Assembly: GCF_001640805.2 (NCBI RefSeq)
Contig: NC_066838.1
Span: 10,999,132-11,063,131 of the forward strand
Reading direction: 5' to 3'
Origin: Lates calcarifer
Taxonomy: Eukaryota; Chordata; Actinopteri; Centropomidae
DNA length: 64,000 nucleotides
A model generated the notes under the pieces. The model did no database searches. It had not been told where the DNA came from and was given only the letters and a program-made list of their open reading frames with translations. Position numbers and translations under genes: made by a program. Positions 24,151 to 38,390 of this stretch are shown here, in pieces; position 1 is the stretch's first letter, and the number at the start of each line of letters is the position of its first letter.

Positions 24151-27100
24151 ATTTGAGATTAGAATGTGATGACGGGCTTTGTTCCATGCCGGTGTCAGAG
24201 TGCTCATACGCTCAAAGGAGGGGAAGATAAATGTTTTTTCCCTCGCTTTCCTTTCTCACTGAGGGCTGAATTGTGCATCTTTGCGAATGTGTTTGTGCGT
24301 GGCAGGCGAGAAAACCCAGACTGTCTGCTGAGCTGTATCTGTGTCTCCAGCAGGGCAGCTGATTTGGTTTGTGAAGTATGTTAATAATCAAATGATCAAC
24401 AAATAACAGATGTATTAGTTCATGCAGCTTGAAATGTCAAGGAGGCTAAAAGCGGAAATCTAATACAGAAAGCCCAGTTGCATTGTATTATTTTCCGTGA
24501 CAAACCCTCCGGTCCAAATTATGTAGGGCCTCCTACAGTGAGTAATCTTTACAGAAAACGGCGCCAATATTTTGTAATTAAGCCGCAGTAAGACAACGAG
24601 GGCTGCCACAGATGGAAGTTGCAGAACTTGTATCACTTTTTTTCTCTCAGTGTGGAGGTGGATGGGGGAAGTTGAAAAAAAAATTGCCCCATGATTGAAA
24701 AGGAAAGCAATAAATGAATACTTGACTTATTGAATTACTCACTCTGTCTCCAGCTAACAAGAAGAGTCCATGAGTGAGAAGGAGGGATATCAGCTCTCGT
24801 GCCATTTCCACCTCCATCACATGGCCTTCATAGGAACACAGAAAAGGTAGAGGGACACTGAACATTTCTGTGTGACACCGGTCCTGATCTACAGGTTATC
24901 TTTAGTCATGCTGATTTTGTTTATGTCGAAAGTGTCGAATGATGAGACAACAATACTGCAGTATCATGTAAATTCTATTTTTTTGATTTAGTGGAAATTA
25001 TTTTTTTGTGGATGAATGAGATTGGTTAAAAGATGTACAGAATCAAGAGGTGAAAGGTATTCTTCTTAGCAGTGTGGTTTCAGTGATCTGTCCTCTCTGT
25101 AAGCTGCTGATCACTGCATTGTGTTAGCCAGACATGTACATTACTATAATAATTTTGTTTCATTTCAAGAAGAATCTCCTTTATATTTATTTTAAACCAA
25201 CTGGACATAAAACACACGCTACTGTATGTTGCTGTTAAAGGACAAATGTAGTATTACTGAGATTTTCTTGTTTATGTTTTACATTTCTTATATTCAGTTA
25301 CAGTTTTGTGTCTTTTTTCCTTCAGTTACATAACATTCACAGTTAAATACTTGACTTAGTAATAAAAAGTGCTGATTGTAAATCCTAATAGAGTAAAATG
25401 TACCTAATTTGTATTTCCATCCATTCAATTAACATTAAAGGAAAGAAAATTGCACAATAACAAGCAAAAACTCAAATCACACTGAAGTTGTCAAGTTGTC
25501 AGTTGTTTAAGTGGGTTGTGTCATTTTTCTCTATGCTTTAATCTCTCTGAGATGTTTGTCTGAGTGTGGGTGTGTATGTTCAGGGCAGGAAGGTTTTCTG
25601 CAATATTCACATCAAGTAACAATTTAGCATTGTTTTCTATTTGGCTAAAAATTGAGTTTGGTAATAATAAAATCACACCACTTTCCAATTTTTTGTCATA
25701 TTTGTTTACCAAGTTTGAGCCTTATACAACAAGTAAAAGCAGAATTATAAATTAAGCTGTTTGATAAAGATCTAGCATGTCTGAATATAAAGTAATCCAC
25801 ATCCCTGAAACCATTTTGAGGCCATTGCTTCAGATTAATCTTTGTGGTTCCTGAGCCTTTTCTTGGTTTTGTGTCTCCTCTGATAACCAGCTGTAATGCG
25901 TCTGAAAGACCAGATACAAATGAGAATACTGCAGTAGTTGTTTGTATACTCTGTGAATCACCCACAAGAATATTTTCAGAAAGCATGACAAGGCAGGGAC
26001 TTTCAGCCTTTTTTCAGCTTTCTCTCTGGAAATGAGTAAGTGACACAGTTATACATTAAACGTGAAGTTTTGTTTATTTCTGTAGGTGGATTGTCAGTGC
26101 CTGTCTTTTGGTTTCTGTTGTGGGAGGGCTGCCTTCTTGAGTAGGGTTTCCTATTCCATTTTGAATACATTAAAGGTGTTAAAGCTTAAATATTATAGAC
26201 TTATGTCTTATAGGGTTATTTTTAATTGCTTAATGAAAAATGAATATTTCTTTGCTTAATCCAACAGTACAGAATACTGAGGCAGGGTGAGGCAGGCAGA
26301 AAGAAGGAAAAGAAAGGAGAGGAACGTTAATTATTGCAAAGACAGAAGGTAAGCCATGATTGTTCAAGATGTCATTAGGGTGTCTCTTCTGGGTCCTACA
26401 CCAAAAGAGGGACCAGTGCCATTTATGGACTTTAAATGTTTTAAAATTACCTGAAGAACTAGCAACACCAAGTCTGTTGCCAAATTGATGCTTAGATTTC
26501 TCTCCTATTCTTAGATTGTTACCACGAGAGACACAAAAAATGTTTGCTATGGTGGCCCTACTGAAAAACTATGTTGTTGCCTAACTCTGAAGGGTTTATC
26601 CTATTTACAGTGTCCATTTCAGTACATCTCAGAGTCAGCTTGTCAGGCTCAGCTTTACACTGTCAGACTTTCAGCAGTATATACTTTTCTTTGTCATTCC
26701 CAACTAAACTTAGTTCTACTGCCAACATGCTAAGTATGCTCAAGAGCAATAGGTCCCAGGAATAGATGAACTGTACTAATGCTACATGTTCAGCATAATT
26801 GCATAATAATTACATGCATGTATGTTGCTAACATACTGTATAAGAAACTAACTTGTAAAAAACAAAAAGTATGCATTAGCGATTGTCATGCTAGTACATG
26901 AAACGTGTATGAATGTCTGTGTCTAATTTAAAAGAATACTCCACCAGTTTAGCATTGCACTTTTCTAACATTGTAGCTTTTGTCACCATTGTTGTATGAA
27001 CTCCGCAAGGTCTGTAATGTGCAAAATTGCCTTTCCCTTTCCCATTCCCTTTAATGGGAGTCCATCCAATAGTTGTTGAGATCATTTTCTATAGACCAAC

Positions 27101-28472
27101 TTGTTCGACTGACAGACCTGATTGCTCACCCCTAGAGCTAATGCTAATGCTAAAGCAGATGATTCCATGAGGCTCCCAGCATTGATAGCATAACTCACAT
27201 CACAAACTGTTAGTTTGTTTTCGTAAAATGCAGTTTTCTGTGGTACCAATACAATGTCCCACTTTAGATCCCAAATAAAGCCAGGCTGAAAATGCCTGTT
27301 TTTCCTCATATGGGGTATTCTGAAAATTGCCATTCATTATCAAGTGTATGAATTTAATTTATCAAGATCTGAATGATCAATAGTGTTTCACATATTGATG
27401 AGGTGTATAAACTTCTCTGAGGTTCGATACCACATCCCTTTGTAATCCATTAACCTCTCCCTGGAGTTCAGGCCAACCTTAGATTTATAGGGACCTACTG
27501 TAATAAATCCACTTGTACATCATTTAGTGTCTTAGGGGATTTGCAGTGCATTCCTGTTCAGAAAGCCGCATCTATCCTACCCTCATATTCTCATCCACAT
27601 TTCAAGACTCCACTGCAGTTTGCATACCTTTTCAGAAACCTTTCGCCTGCATAAATACACTTCCTGGGTAGAACTGGTGTTTTAGCCAGTAACCAGTGCC
27701 TCTCAGTGTGGTAGTGTAGCAAGAGATTGTTTGTCCAAAGCAACACCTTGGTTTTGACACCATTTGGCTCCCCGGTTGGGAGCCGTAACCTCATCAATCT
27801 TGCTGCTAAACGGAGAGCACTCAATAGGATAGTGTATCGACGCGCTCTGAACTCCATTGTTCACTGGAACTGAACACTCAGCAGGTTAGAGGGCTGAGTG
27901 TCTCCTTGGATCAATGCAAGGGTTGTTAGCCCATAGCAGCCAGTCAGAGGGCTACTGTGGCTCTGTCTGCACCATATACACATCATCTTTACTCATTTAA
28001 AACTCCTCCTTGAGTCCTTGAGCGGTGATCCCAGTCCAGCTTTTGTTTTCAGGATAATTTACATCCTAGCAGCACAGGTCCAGTTCTTGAGGCACCAAGC
28101 TTCACCCAACATGGCTCCCAGACATCTCTCTCCAAGGGGAAGTGTCCTGGAAAAATTTGCATAGGAAAGGTCACGGACAATGCAGGAAGAAGAGGCCTGA
28201 GGATGAAATGCTTTTCCTTCCTCTTCCCTGTGAGATAAGATGCATGTGGCAGGCAGCTGGGAACAATCTGATGTAATACTTGATGTGTGACAAGGCCTGT
28301 AGAACACCACCGGTTGCTTCACCCCTCTGGAAGTATCTTTTTACTCCTCAGGAATCCTCGTTTGAACTGATGTTATCACCATCTGCAGTGAAACTCTGAT
28401 GAGAACATCTTGAAAGGTGGTTAACAAAGTCCTGCAATTTAGTTTCTCTTGTATAGTTTCTGGAGATGATGC
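24151..28472. other. Intergenic, PEX14 to CASZ1, part 1
   Basis: No gene recognised. About 24380-24620 looks like conserved noncoding DNA. 26925-27180 carries a partial interspersed repeat. The remainder is AT-rich with no supported coding signal. Confidence 0.7.
26925..27180. repeat. Partial interspersed teleost repeat
   Basis: Contains 'ccatccaatagttgttgaga', 'gactgacagac' and 'cctagagctaatgct', phrases also found in order in the longer repeat copies at 28.5 and 30.1-30.7 kb and in a repeat common in percomorph genomes. It is truncated and diverged. Confidence 0.5.
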
Positions 28473-29104
28473 AGTTTTTAGCCACGGTAGCAGTGTGGCT
28501 CTAGGGATGACAGTGTCAGTTGATAGGGATCAATATGTCAGTCAACCAGCTGGTCCATCACTTTGGTCCAGAGAGATCTATTGAATGGATCGCCATGAAT
28601 TTTTGTACAGATGTTCACGTTCCCCAGAGGATGATAATAACTTCAGTTACTCACTGACGTTTTATCTTGCACCACCACCGGGTAAAGGTTTTCACCTATT
28701 CAGTGAAATAAATAATGTAACATCCATTTGATGGATTGGCACACAATTTAGTCCTCATATTCTTTGTTTCCAGATGATGTATTTGTGCTTTTTGTGATCT
28801 TTCAACTTTGATTCATGTTCCCCTATGGATAAATTGTAATAATAGATAATAATAGCACCACCATTAGGTAAAAATTTTAATGTATTCTATGCTTAGGTTA
28901 ACCAAATATCTGCAAAACTAATGGCATTCTCATCAGTCTTATCTATCCTTTGTATTTAGTACCAAGATGGTGAACATGGTAAACATTATACCTGCCAAAC
29001 ATCAACATGTTAGCATGCTGACGTTAGTGTTTAGCTCAAAGCAGCGAGGTAAGTACAGACTCCCAGGGCTGCTAGTATGGCTGTGGACTCTAGGTCTTGT
29101 TGCA
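28473..29104 (-). repeat. Interspersed percomorph repeat, copy 1 (inverted to copy 2)
   Basis: The reverse complement runs from 'caagacctagagtccacagcc' through 'ctttgagctaaacactaacg' and 'agcatgctaacatg' to 'ccctagagcc' and 'gtggctaaaaac'. This is the phrase order of a very common non-coding interspersed repeat in percomorph fish. No protein is encoded. Class not assigned. Confidence 0.7.
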
Positions 29105-30082
29105 GATATAATGGTTTTATATTGGTCATAGGCTTATTAAGTCAGTGGCCTAAGCTTTTCTCTGACTGATGCTTTTCCTCAATAGTGTTTTCATCACTGA
29201 AACTAAAGAAGCATGGGTCACCTCCAAAAGCTCTCCACGCCTGTCTCTCTAAAAGCAGCTCACCAGCTCTGAGCAGCCGCTGAACACTGGCTCCTTCCTG
29301 GTGAAAATGAGAACATTTGACAAGCCAAGGTCACCAGGGGGGCTTTGCCTGTATAAGGCTTCAATCGCAGGGCCCAGCGAACACTGCAAAGTCATAAAGC
29401 ACTTTGTCATCACTCGCTATATAAACTCTCAACAATCAAGTGGGATCACATTCCCTCCCTCCCACTCTGTGTGGCCTGTGTCACTTGATTTTCTCCTGGC
29501 GCTATTTCAAATCCAAATGGAGTATGTGGATACTGGAAGGCTGTCATGTGGAAGGCTGTGAGGCCTCTTTTGAACCTGAAGAAAAGCTTTGCTAACCTTA
29601 TTGGCAGGTAAAGGCAGGTGCTGGTGAGGAGCAGTGAGGAAAAGCAGCGACAGGCTGTAAAAAACAGGGAGGTGGGTGCTTGGCTTGCAGTATTTATGAA
29701 TGGTCCAATAATGAGCCATCAGGAGCGTGGTGGCCATGAGAACATTAAGGAGGACAAGAGGCAGAAAAAATGAATGCCCTTGTCCAGTGCTGGTGGAGAG
29801 CAGCTACGCCATTGTGAGGAGATTGGATTATCCAAGGAAAGGCCTGTCAGCCTGCTGAGGGACCGCGGCTGCAGGCGGCACAGGGGCAACAGGTGCAGTG
29901 CTCGCCAGCATTTGTGCAAATTAGACTAATCACAGGGCCTGACTGTGGAACACCTGAAGCATGCTAGCAGCCAGGTGGGGAGGGGAGGAGGGAATGGAGA
30001 AGGTAGAAGAAAATAAAGGGGGATATATGGTTAAGCGCTGCTTTCTTCATGGCTTTTTGCATTCATGGTGGTCTGTGAATCT
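29105..30082. other. Spacer between inverted repeat copies
   Basis: About 1 kb of unrecognised, moderately GC-rich sequence between two opposite-facing copies of one repeat. No coding signal supported. Confidence 0.6.
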
Positions 30083-30680
30083 GTGAGGCTTAGACATGGC
30101 AGAGCTTTGAGCTAAATGCTAATGTCAGCATGCTAAAATGCTCATAATGACTGTGCTAACAGACTGGTAGTGGCAGGTATATTTTTTAGGCCTATGATGT
30201 TCACCATTTTAGTTTGTGCATGTTGCACACTGACATTCACTAAATACACAATGCAGAGCTGAAACTGGTGGGAATGTCATTAGCTTTGGAAGTATGTGGC
30301 AATAAACCAAAGTATTGGACAAATTAAATTTTGACCTAATGGTGGGACTAGAGTAAAAGTCAGGGATCACCACCAAAGGTATCAAGAATCAAGAAAAAAG
30401 AACCCCCTTCCAGTTAATCTGAGCTTATTATGAACAATAAATTTCATGGCAATCCACTGGATGGTGCTGCTAGAGGATTGCCAGAGAAGACGTCAGAGGA
30501 TCACCAAAGTCATAAAGATTCTTTGTCTTGGAACCACAAATGTCTGTACAGAATTTAGTGGCAGTCCTTGGCACAATAGTTGTTAAGATATTTTAGTCTG
30601 GACAAAAGTGGTTGACCAATTAAACCGACTGACCCATACTGACTTGTCTAAAGCCATGTCACTAGCATGGCTAAAAACAA
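30083..30680 (+). repeat. Interspersed percomorph repeat, copy 2
   Basis: Same family as 28473-29104 in opposite orientation: 'gagctttgagctaaatgcta', 'gtcagcatgctaaaatgctc', 'ggcaggtata', 'gttcaccat', 'ttcatggcaatcca', 'catggctaaaaac'. It carries small indels relative to copy 1 and no open frame. Confidence 0.7.
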
Positions 30681-33600
30681 AAAATTGATATATGTACTCT
30701 TGTGTTTGACAAACTGTCGAGACATTTAATTTATTTACTTAATTTGCAGTTGACCTAGTCCAAGCAAAGATAACCACTAAAACAGAGCAGTTTAGGAGAA
30801 ATTTCACATTGTTTACTAAACAGCAAGGACTAGTGACAGTCTAGAACATCTTTGCCAAGCAAATTAAAAACAGTAGAATAGTAAGATGAGCAAATGACTG
30901 TTAGTTAGGTCTATAATGACATTTTTAACTTTCAAAACATGCAAAATGAGCTTTCTTTAGCTTTCCAACTGTAGTCAGTGAATCACTTCTTCTGTCAAGC
31001 CCTGGCTGCCTACATGTCCAAACTTTCACCTACCATAAAGCCTTGTGTGAGAATTGATGGGTAAAGTAGGATGGTCTGTGAAAAGGGGGAAGGCTGCGCA
31101 TTCACCGACCTTGTCCTCCACAATTGGCATGGATTGGCGCAGCGAAATACAATCCACATTTCCATGCCTGTAGCGAGGAGGAGAGTGAGAGAAAAAAAGT
31201 AATCCCAAAATCCCTCAGTGGACACCCAATGTCTTGTTTTGGAGGGTCTGCGGTACTCACAGAATTCTTTTGGTAACAGAAACCCATAGTGAATGATGGA
31301 CATTTTCTATTATTAGCATCAGCAGAATCTTCCCAACCTTTGCTTCTTCCATGCTACAAATATCACATTGCTGATGTATTCCATATTAAATTACTGAGTT
31401 TTAACTGAGCGAGGCTGTGCAGTGTCTGTTATCAACAACCATAATGTTGAAGATTAGCACACACATGATGCCCACCTGTTGCCCAGCTCTGTTTTATGAA
31501 GGTCACAGCTGTGATACTGAAACCAGTCTTTTTAAAGGCTCTCGTGATGTTCACAGGGAGCTGGTGATATTCAAGAGTCATTGAACAGAAATAAAGTGGA
31601 TTGAAACGCTTTCATTTCAAATCTGTTGCAACGGTTCTGCATCAGTGTTACCAAACAAAAGTAAACTCCCAAACCTTATCCTACTGCAACCTGCTAAGTA
31701 TTTTTATGAACCCCTAAAAAAGGACTCCACCACATGTCGTCTTGCAAATGCCACAGTTGTCACATTTCTGTTTCAACCCATGCTATTTCAAGTTTACCCT
31801 CACTCCACTACCTGACCAGTGTCATCCACATGGGAGCAGTGACATTAATGCTTTTTCTATATTTTCACAGCCAAAATAGTCAGCAAACCAAAAAAGCTAA
31901 AGAAGGTCAACTTGTCCTGCCTGTCTCAGAGTAGGTTATTATTAATTAACCACAGCTAACTAGATCTGGCAATCATTCACTCTCTGTTAGTCTATCACTT
32001 AGTTGCCTAAGGTAAATTTGTATCCCTTTCTTGGAGGAAAGAAACTTTAGAAAAAATAAAAACAAAGACATAGTCATATAGACTATAGAAAAGATTATAA
32101 TACATTAATAGTTAGTTCACTGGCTAATTTCTTTTAGGTTAGATGGCATTTTCTTCTCAAATCAGACAGTTTCCTCTTTATTTCAATAGTTGTTATGCTC
32201 TCTGATGAGCAACATTACAGTACTGACCTGTTCCCATGTTTTTGTTTAAAAAAAATCTGTTTTGCTTCCACATCTGTGACCAAAACTTCATCTTTTTTTT
32301 TTTTATTTGACCTGTGACTGCTCCCTGTTGAAAGTCAGAAATGAGTGACACTTCCTGCATCCTGTGGCCATAAATTTGTCTGTTTTCTTGTGTAACACAG
32401 ACTTGCTGTGCACATGCACGATGGCTCAGAATAAGGGGAATTTGTCGAGGCAGATTAACGTGAGTGTGCACGAGTTATCCATATGCACATTCAGTAAGTG
32501 CTAACTTTGTTTTATGTACAAACAGACAAAACCACTTAAAGCCGCTTCTGTAGAAAATCGTCACATTTATTTCCCACAGAAATTACAGTTGAGAGGCTTT
32601 CACAGCATTAACATAAGAATGAGTCACACGGCGCACAGTGCCAGAGTCAAACGGTTTTACAGCTCTGTCAAACGCTGTCCGTTGTGTGTTCCAGTCATCA
32701 TTGCAGAGCAGAAACACCATGTTGGACCATTCCAGCTTATTGTCAGCCAATATGCCAGGCTTTTTCCCTGAAAGAAAACGATCCCATTCCCCTCGGACTC
32801 ACGTCAAATTAAGCAAATTTACAGCTTAGCACTTAGGAACTTCTCTGTTTGCCAAGAAAGCAGCGACAGCAGGCCTCACTTGCCAGTTAGTGGTACTGCG
32901 CTGTGGCAATTGAAGTGGAATGAGAATTACTCTGGCTTCTGAGAGAGCGCCGGGCCATTAGATTTTTTGCTCCAAGCTCTCTCCTTTTGGATAAGGCTTA
33001 TAAAGTGATGAAACACTCACACTCAACTCTGGAGACCTCTGGTCCAATTCTGAAGCAAACTACTTGAAGGGTAATGGCCATGTGGCTACGCGCCAGCCTG
33101 GATCAACCATTTTATGCACTTGTTTCTGGTTGCTGTCTGCTACTAGTTGTTTGTTCTGCTGGCAAAGTCGTGTTTAACTCTGGGGATGACTAATCTATGG
33201 CAATGGGCAAACTTGAGGCAAAGTAAAACAAATAGAACACAATGTTTGGTATTTCTTAGTAAACATTTATGTAACAGGGTTGACAGGAGGCTCATTTTTC
33301 ACAAGCTGTTTAAAGGGCCCCAACGCTAATCTTTCCACTGGATTCTGTTTGTGTTTGTAAGATGACAACTGCGTGTTTACCAAATAACATCTCTCGTGTA
33401 ACGTTACACCCCCCCCTTCTGAAAATGTGTTCACTTCAAACAGAGCTTACAGAAATACAGGAACTGTGTTTGTTTCCCGACTCAGCACAGTAACCACGTT
33501 TAATCTTGAGCACAACAGCAAAATCTTAACTTGTGGTCAAAGGCACGAACACACCAACTTTTTATTTAGAATCAAACAACCATAAACATTTAAAATGCAT

Positions 33601-33818
33601 TAGGTTTAAGTACCTGATGTATTGTCTCATCTACGGGACATCTATTCCAAGTGTGTTGAAATGATGAATTTTGATTTTCAAGAAACTTCATCTTAAGGTC
33701 AAACTCATAGTCTAAAGAGCTTAAGTGTCTCTCAAGGAAAACTATAGCCTTGACTACCCTGAGATCAAATCAGAGAGATTCATATTAGTTTATACAGAAT
33801 TTAATGTTTCTCATTACT

Positions 33819-33840
33819 GCTCTTGAGCAAGACACTGAAT
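33819..33840 (+). repeat. Fragment of tRNA-derived repeat tail
   Basis: 'ctcttgagcaagacactgaa' matches the 'cccttgagcaaggcactgaa' tail of common fish tRNA-derived repeats. Only this short tail is recognisable. Confidence 0.35.
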
Positions 33841-35764
33841 GTGATACTGAAACCAGCAAGACTCTGACCTTTAACAAACCCTGACCTCTATACAGAGAGG
33901 AATGAAGCTTTATCAAAGAAAAAAAGAAAAAAAAAATCTGGGTCATCACCATGACAAGCTGATGAGCACTTTCCGGGCATTTTGCTCAACTTCTCCTCTG
34001 TGTGAACAGGCCAGAGTTTAATCCAGTTTTTCAGGTTTTTGAAGTTAATAACCACACCACCGTTGTTTGTGTTCACTAACTGAATGTTCCAGCAAAGCTG
34101 TGAGAAGAATGCTTTGTTATCTTTATGTCCTAACAGAAAAAAATGTGTTGAAAGACAAAGATTTCGAGATACACCGCCCTCTGAAGAATGTGAGATGTGT
34201 TTATGGAAAAAAAAAAAAACGAGAAAAAAAATGTTACCCGACCAGAAACAAAACACAGGTGTTGCACAAGAGAATAATATCTGATTCAGACCTGCTGAGC
34301 AGATACAGAACTAGATCTGTGCTTTAAGCAGGATAGGATCTTTAAAAGATAATTATATATTTGTTAATGCATGAAATCATGGAGGAAGATGAAGTCAATA
34401 CTCGTCTCACCAGCGGTTGCTATGTTGAAAAGCTTAACAACAACCTAGATCTCTTGGTGTGGTTGGATTTAAAAGTGGAAAATATAAAACGGATGGAAAT
34501 CTCTCGTTTTTGCAGATCTTTGTAGACCAGCTTCAGTGTTTGATGTTTGAGACTATCTCATGTTACAACTCAGACTTTCCTATGGATGGTTTTAATAGTG
34601 ATTCTTCCACAGACATGGAAATTTGTGTTATTTTGGTTACTCTTATGCACTTAAAAGTTTCCCTTAGGTTGTATGCTTAAATGCAATATTTTCCATGTTG
34701 CTGCAGAAGGCTGATCCTTATTGCAATAATGCTTTGTTTTTTGTATAGTACCCATATGCAACAATACAGGGCAACTTGCCCGAATGTCTGTTAACCGAGA
34801 TTGCTGCATACGTCACACTTTTGATCCCTAATCACAGATGCTAAGACTATCACAGACCCCAGTCACACACACTCAAGAAGTAGAGCGGCATATCTAAACA
34901 GAGCCACATAAGGCAAAGCCGCATGTTCCTATGGCACTGCATCCAATAAGGTCTTGTTAATGGTAAATTGGATGAGTGTGTGTCCAATTCTCCATTTCCT
35001 CAGAGGTGTCTCAGCAGCAACAGCTGCTACCAATGGCAAAGCAGCTTTTTTCACACAGCCCCCTTTTCTGCCGTGTGACTGGGGTCTTTCCAAAATAAGC
35101 CCATACACATGCAAAAATAGATAAATGAACATCTATTGCAAAGGGCACCGGATTTAAAGAGAGGTCTAACCAGGGCAGAGTGCTGAAAGAGACGAGGGGA
35201 AACATCTCATCCAAAAACCTGAACTATAAATGGGCCAATGAAGCAGTAAAATGAGCAGTGCGGCCATGTCATATATACACATGATACATGATATACTGTA
35301 TACCTGTGGGGCCACCTATCAACAACAAGCTACTCTGATGACAAAGATATGATACAAGGGCAGGTGTTACATTTTATGCTAAAGGCTTTTTCTCTATTTG
35401 TGCCCAGGGCTTGGTTATAAACACTTTCCTTGCCACACTTTGGGCAGAAATAATCTTTCTGCATTAGATAAATATCAACTGACAAAGCCAAAAAAGTTTT
35501 ACTGTATAAATCAGCCTCTTTTAAGCCTGCAAGCAGACAGTTGTCAAAGAGATTCTTTGAGTATTTTAAGATTTTGTGTATTTTCAGGGGTGTGGAGAGG
35601 ATCCCAAATGATATTGATACTAGTATTTTTTGGCTTTTTTAGACCCTTTATCATTTTGCACTTTCTTGATGCTTTTGCTGTGTTTCTATGGGATTGATTG
35701 CAAAGATTCCCATGTTAATGGATTTAAAGCATTCGCTTCATTGCATAAAACAGTTGTATGATTG

Positions 35765-35835
35765 CAGAGTTGGTTGTGTGGTGGTTTAGCAGTATAGCAC
35801 TTAATATAGAAAATTTGGGTTTAATCACCTTGAAC
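35765..35835 (+). repeat. Decayed tRNA-like (SINE-like) sequence
   Basis: Has an A-box-like tggtttagcagtatagcac and, 29 bp on, a degraded B-box-like gggtttaatcacc. Order and spacing suggest a tRNA-derived retroposon head, too degraded to be a functional tRNA. Confidence 0.3.
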
Positions 35836-36275
35836 AGTGGCTTTTGGCTGAGCAGAGGCATCTGCATTTGTCTTACAGGAAGGACGATGTATCAGGGCTT
35901 TCAGAAAATCCAAGTTGCCAGTCATAATAACAACTTCAGTGTTGACATGAGCTGTCTTTACAAGTCAATTACAGTAATTCTGACATGACATTGGCCTCTG
36001 TTCTCTGTAACTGTAAGTTTTTTCTCATAGAGGCTTTCATTGGTCTGAACCATGTTTCTGGGGTTGTCTGCATTCCAAGCTAAATGCATGTCTGCCTCTG
36101 TATTGAAGAAAAAAAAATACAAAGATGAAGTATTATTTCCTGTTTGCATTCAGCAATTACAGCTCTCAAACGATAACAAAATAATTTCGGGGTTATCTTG
36201 GTTAAAATAATGATCAAATTTTTACACCACCTACCAAGAGAGGTAGGGAGTGTGCTGATTGGCCAAAAACCACAG

Positions 36276-36805
36276 ATTCTTAAAGCTGCATTGCCTGACT
36301 TTTTTGGCCACTTGAGGGCAGAGGAAACAAGCTTCAAATCCAAACCTAACATTTTATTGCCTTTTAAGTTGCGGAACAGTTGCTTATTAACACATCAGCA
36401 TTCAATCATTGTTTGTACCTGATGAACCTAAGTCTGATATTCACTCTCTTTTGGCTCTGTTTTTGGTCTCTACCATCTCCCGCAGATATACCTGTCTCTT
36501 TAACTGCTAAATGCCCCACTATGTTCACCAGCTGGTTGTTAATGTTGTGTGTCTGTTGTTTGGTGCAGAGCAGGTTGTATATATTGGGTGTATTGGAACA
36601 GTTGCCTGCTGAGGCCAAAAACTGCATGAGAGCTTTGAAAGGTAACAAAAACAGTAACATTTGGGCCGAAAAACCAAAGCAGTTGAAGGATGTGAAAATG
36701 TTCTGTAGAGTCGAGTGGAACTGCAGTAAGGTGATAATTCTCTGTGGGTTGAACGTTACGCACAACCCCTCTCACATAAGTTATCATATTAACCGTTTTT
36801 AATAT
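36276..36805. repeat. Interspersed teleost repeat, second family
   Basis: Phrases 'tttttggccacttgagggca', 'actgctaaatgccccactat', 'gttcaccagctggttgttaa', 'gtgcagagcaggttg' and 'gataattctctgtgggttg' occur in order and match a repeat I recognise from percomorph genomes. Apparent open frames of 119-140 codons on both strands lack any known domain and are not annotated as genes. Confidence 0.55.
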
Positions 36806-38390
36806 TAAATATTGATCACAGCAGCTCTAGGTATTTTTACTACAAGTTTCTTATCATTGAATTCACATTTGTTAATCAGGTCTGAAAAACTGCAGCTCCA
36901 CCCATTGAGAGATAAATTAGTGGAATAATTTTTGCTTCAGGAAAAATTTAATTTACAAAGAAATATTCTAAAATTATGCGTGTAGACAAGCATCAACAAA
37001 ACTGAGGGGGGCAGACAGATTAACAAAGTAGTGAACAGTTTTTCAGTGGTACGTGCTTGGAGGGGATTTTTGCAGAGATATGTGGACTTAAATGAACTAT
37101 ACTGTATATACAGTCCAAACAGACTCAGCTAATCGGAGTCTGTGTGCCCCAACTGATTTTGCTGACGTGGAGCAGTTTTTCTGTAGATAGGACACCTATA
37201 TCTTCAAATGTGTTCGCAGTATAGTGGTAAACAGAAAACAGAAAACAGACATTGTCACCTTCTGCTTGCTTCCTGTTGCACCTCTTTTTACAGCTCTCTC
37301 TAAAATGGAAATGTAATAATGTTATTTTCACACATCTGTAGCTGAATATACAGCATTTAGGTACACAATTCGTCATTACAGTAACACATCCTCACGTCTC
37401 AACACTATTCTTTAATGCTAGACTTGTGGATATATTAATGTTTTTTCTTATTATACAGAGACATTTCATAGTTTTCCTCACTTGTGAAATTTTTACGTAG
37501 TACACTGATGTAAAATGTGCATTAATTTTGTAATGCATGTCCCAGTTATGATACTTTTTATGACTGATATTTAGCTCATAATGTGAAAGCTGTAATCTTA
37601 ATTTTTTGCATTCATCTACACTAAAATGTTCCAGCGTTTCCAATTGTGTATGAATGATTCAATTTGTCTTTCTTTCTGTGCTTCCTTTTACTTTTTTGTT
37701 GTTGCAGTGACTGACTGTCCTCACAGGTATTATTATAGTTTCATCTCATCTTATATGATAACACTCTCTGGCGTCGTGGCTGGCACATTTTTCTCCCTGA
37801 GCTTTTCCAGCTCTCTCTCCCTCTCTGGCTATTACTGCAAGATTCGGGAACAGGCAGGCGGTGAGTCCAAGGCGGGCAAATCTCCATAAATCCTTCCACA
37901 GTGGCTACCCTCTTCAGACTCCACTGTACAATATCTGTCTTCATCTAAGAGTGCACAGGCCCAGCCACCTGCTTTTCCTCTGTTCAACCCCCTCCCTCCA
38001 CGCTTTGTGAACTTAATAAAAGCTGCCATTAAGCAGCGCTTCATCTGTTTGGGCCCTAATCTGCCTTATAGGCATCATGTGACCACATATGCAGTGCACA
38101 CCTGTCGTATGTGTTCCCAGCCCCGACTGTTGCCTCTCTGCGCTGCTCACACTCTCACTCAACCTGTTCCTGGCACATCAACCGACTGCATGTCAGAGAT
38201 GGCCGGCACACAGGCACCCCCCCCAACCCCACCCCCCCACACACATTGTTGGCACTTACAGTATATACGACTTGGAGGTGTTTTGTGAAAAGGTAGAAAG
38301 TATGCATCTGTTGAAAGACATGTTGTACTTTTCTCTGACATTCAAAAACACATTGACACTGAAAACAGGCCTAAAGTCGTTCAGTATGTT
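36806..38390. other. Intergenic, part 3
   Basis: No gene recognised. AT-rich with scattered short open frames on both strands and a C-rich run near 38215-38243. Confidence 0.6.

Larger units (their letters stand above)
30681..36275. other. Intergenic, part 2
   Basis: No gene recognised. Contains a CNE-like stretch (about 32540-33010), a short repeat remnant (33819-33840) and a decayed tRNA-like stretch (35765-35835). The few open frames here are short, low-complexity or without homology I can recall. Confidence 0.65.

Noticed and set aside
33888..34256. Phe/Lys-rich 122-codon frame on the - strand
   Set aside because: Low-complexity A/T runs account for it; no domain.
36380..36802. Open frames of 119-140 codons on both strands
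   Set aside because: Lie in an interspersed repeat; no recognisable protein domain.
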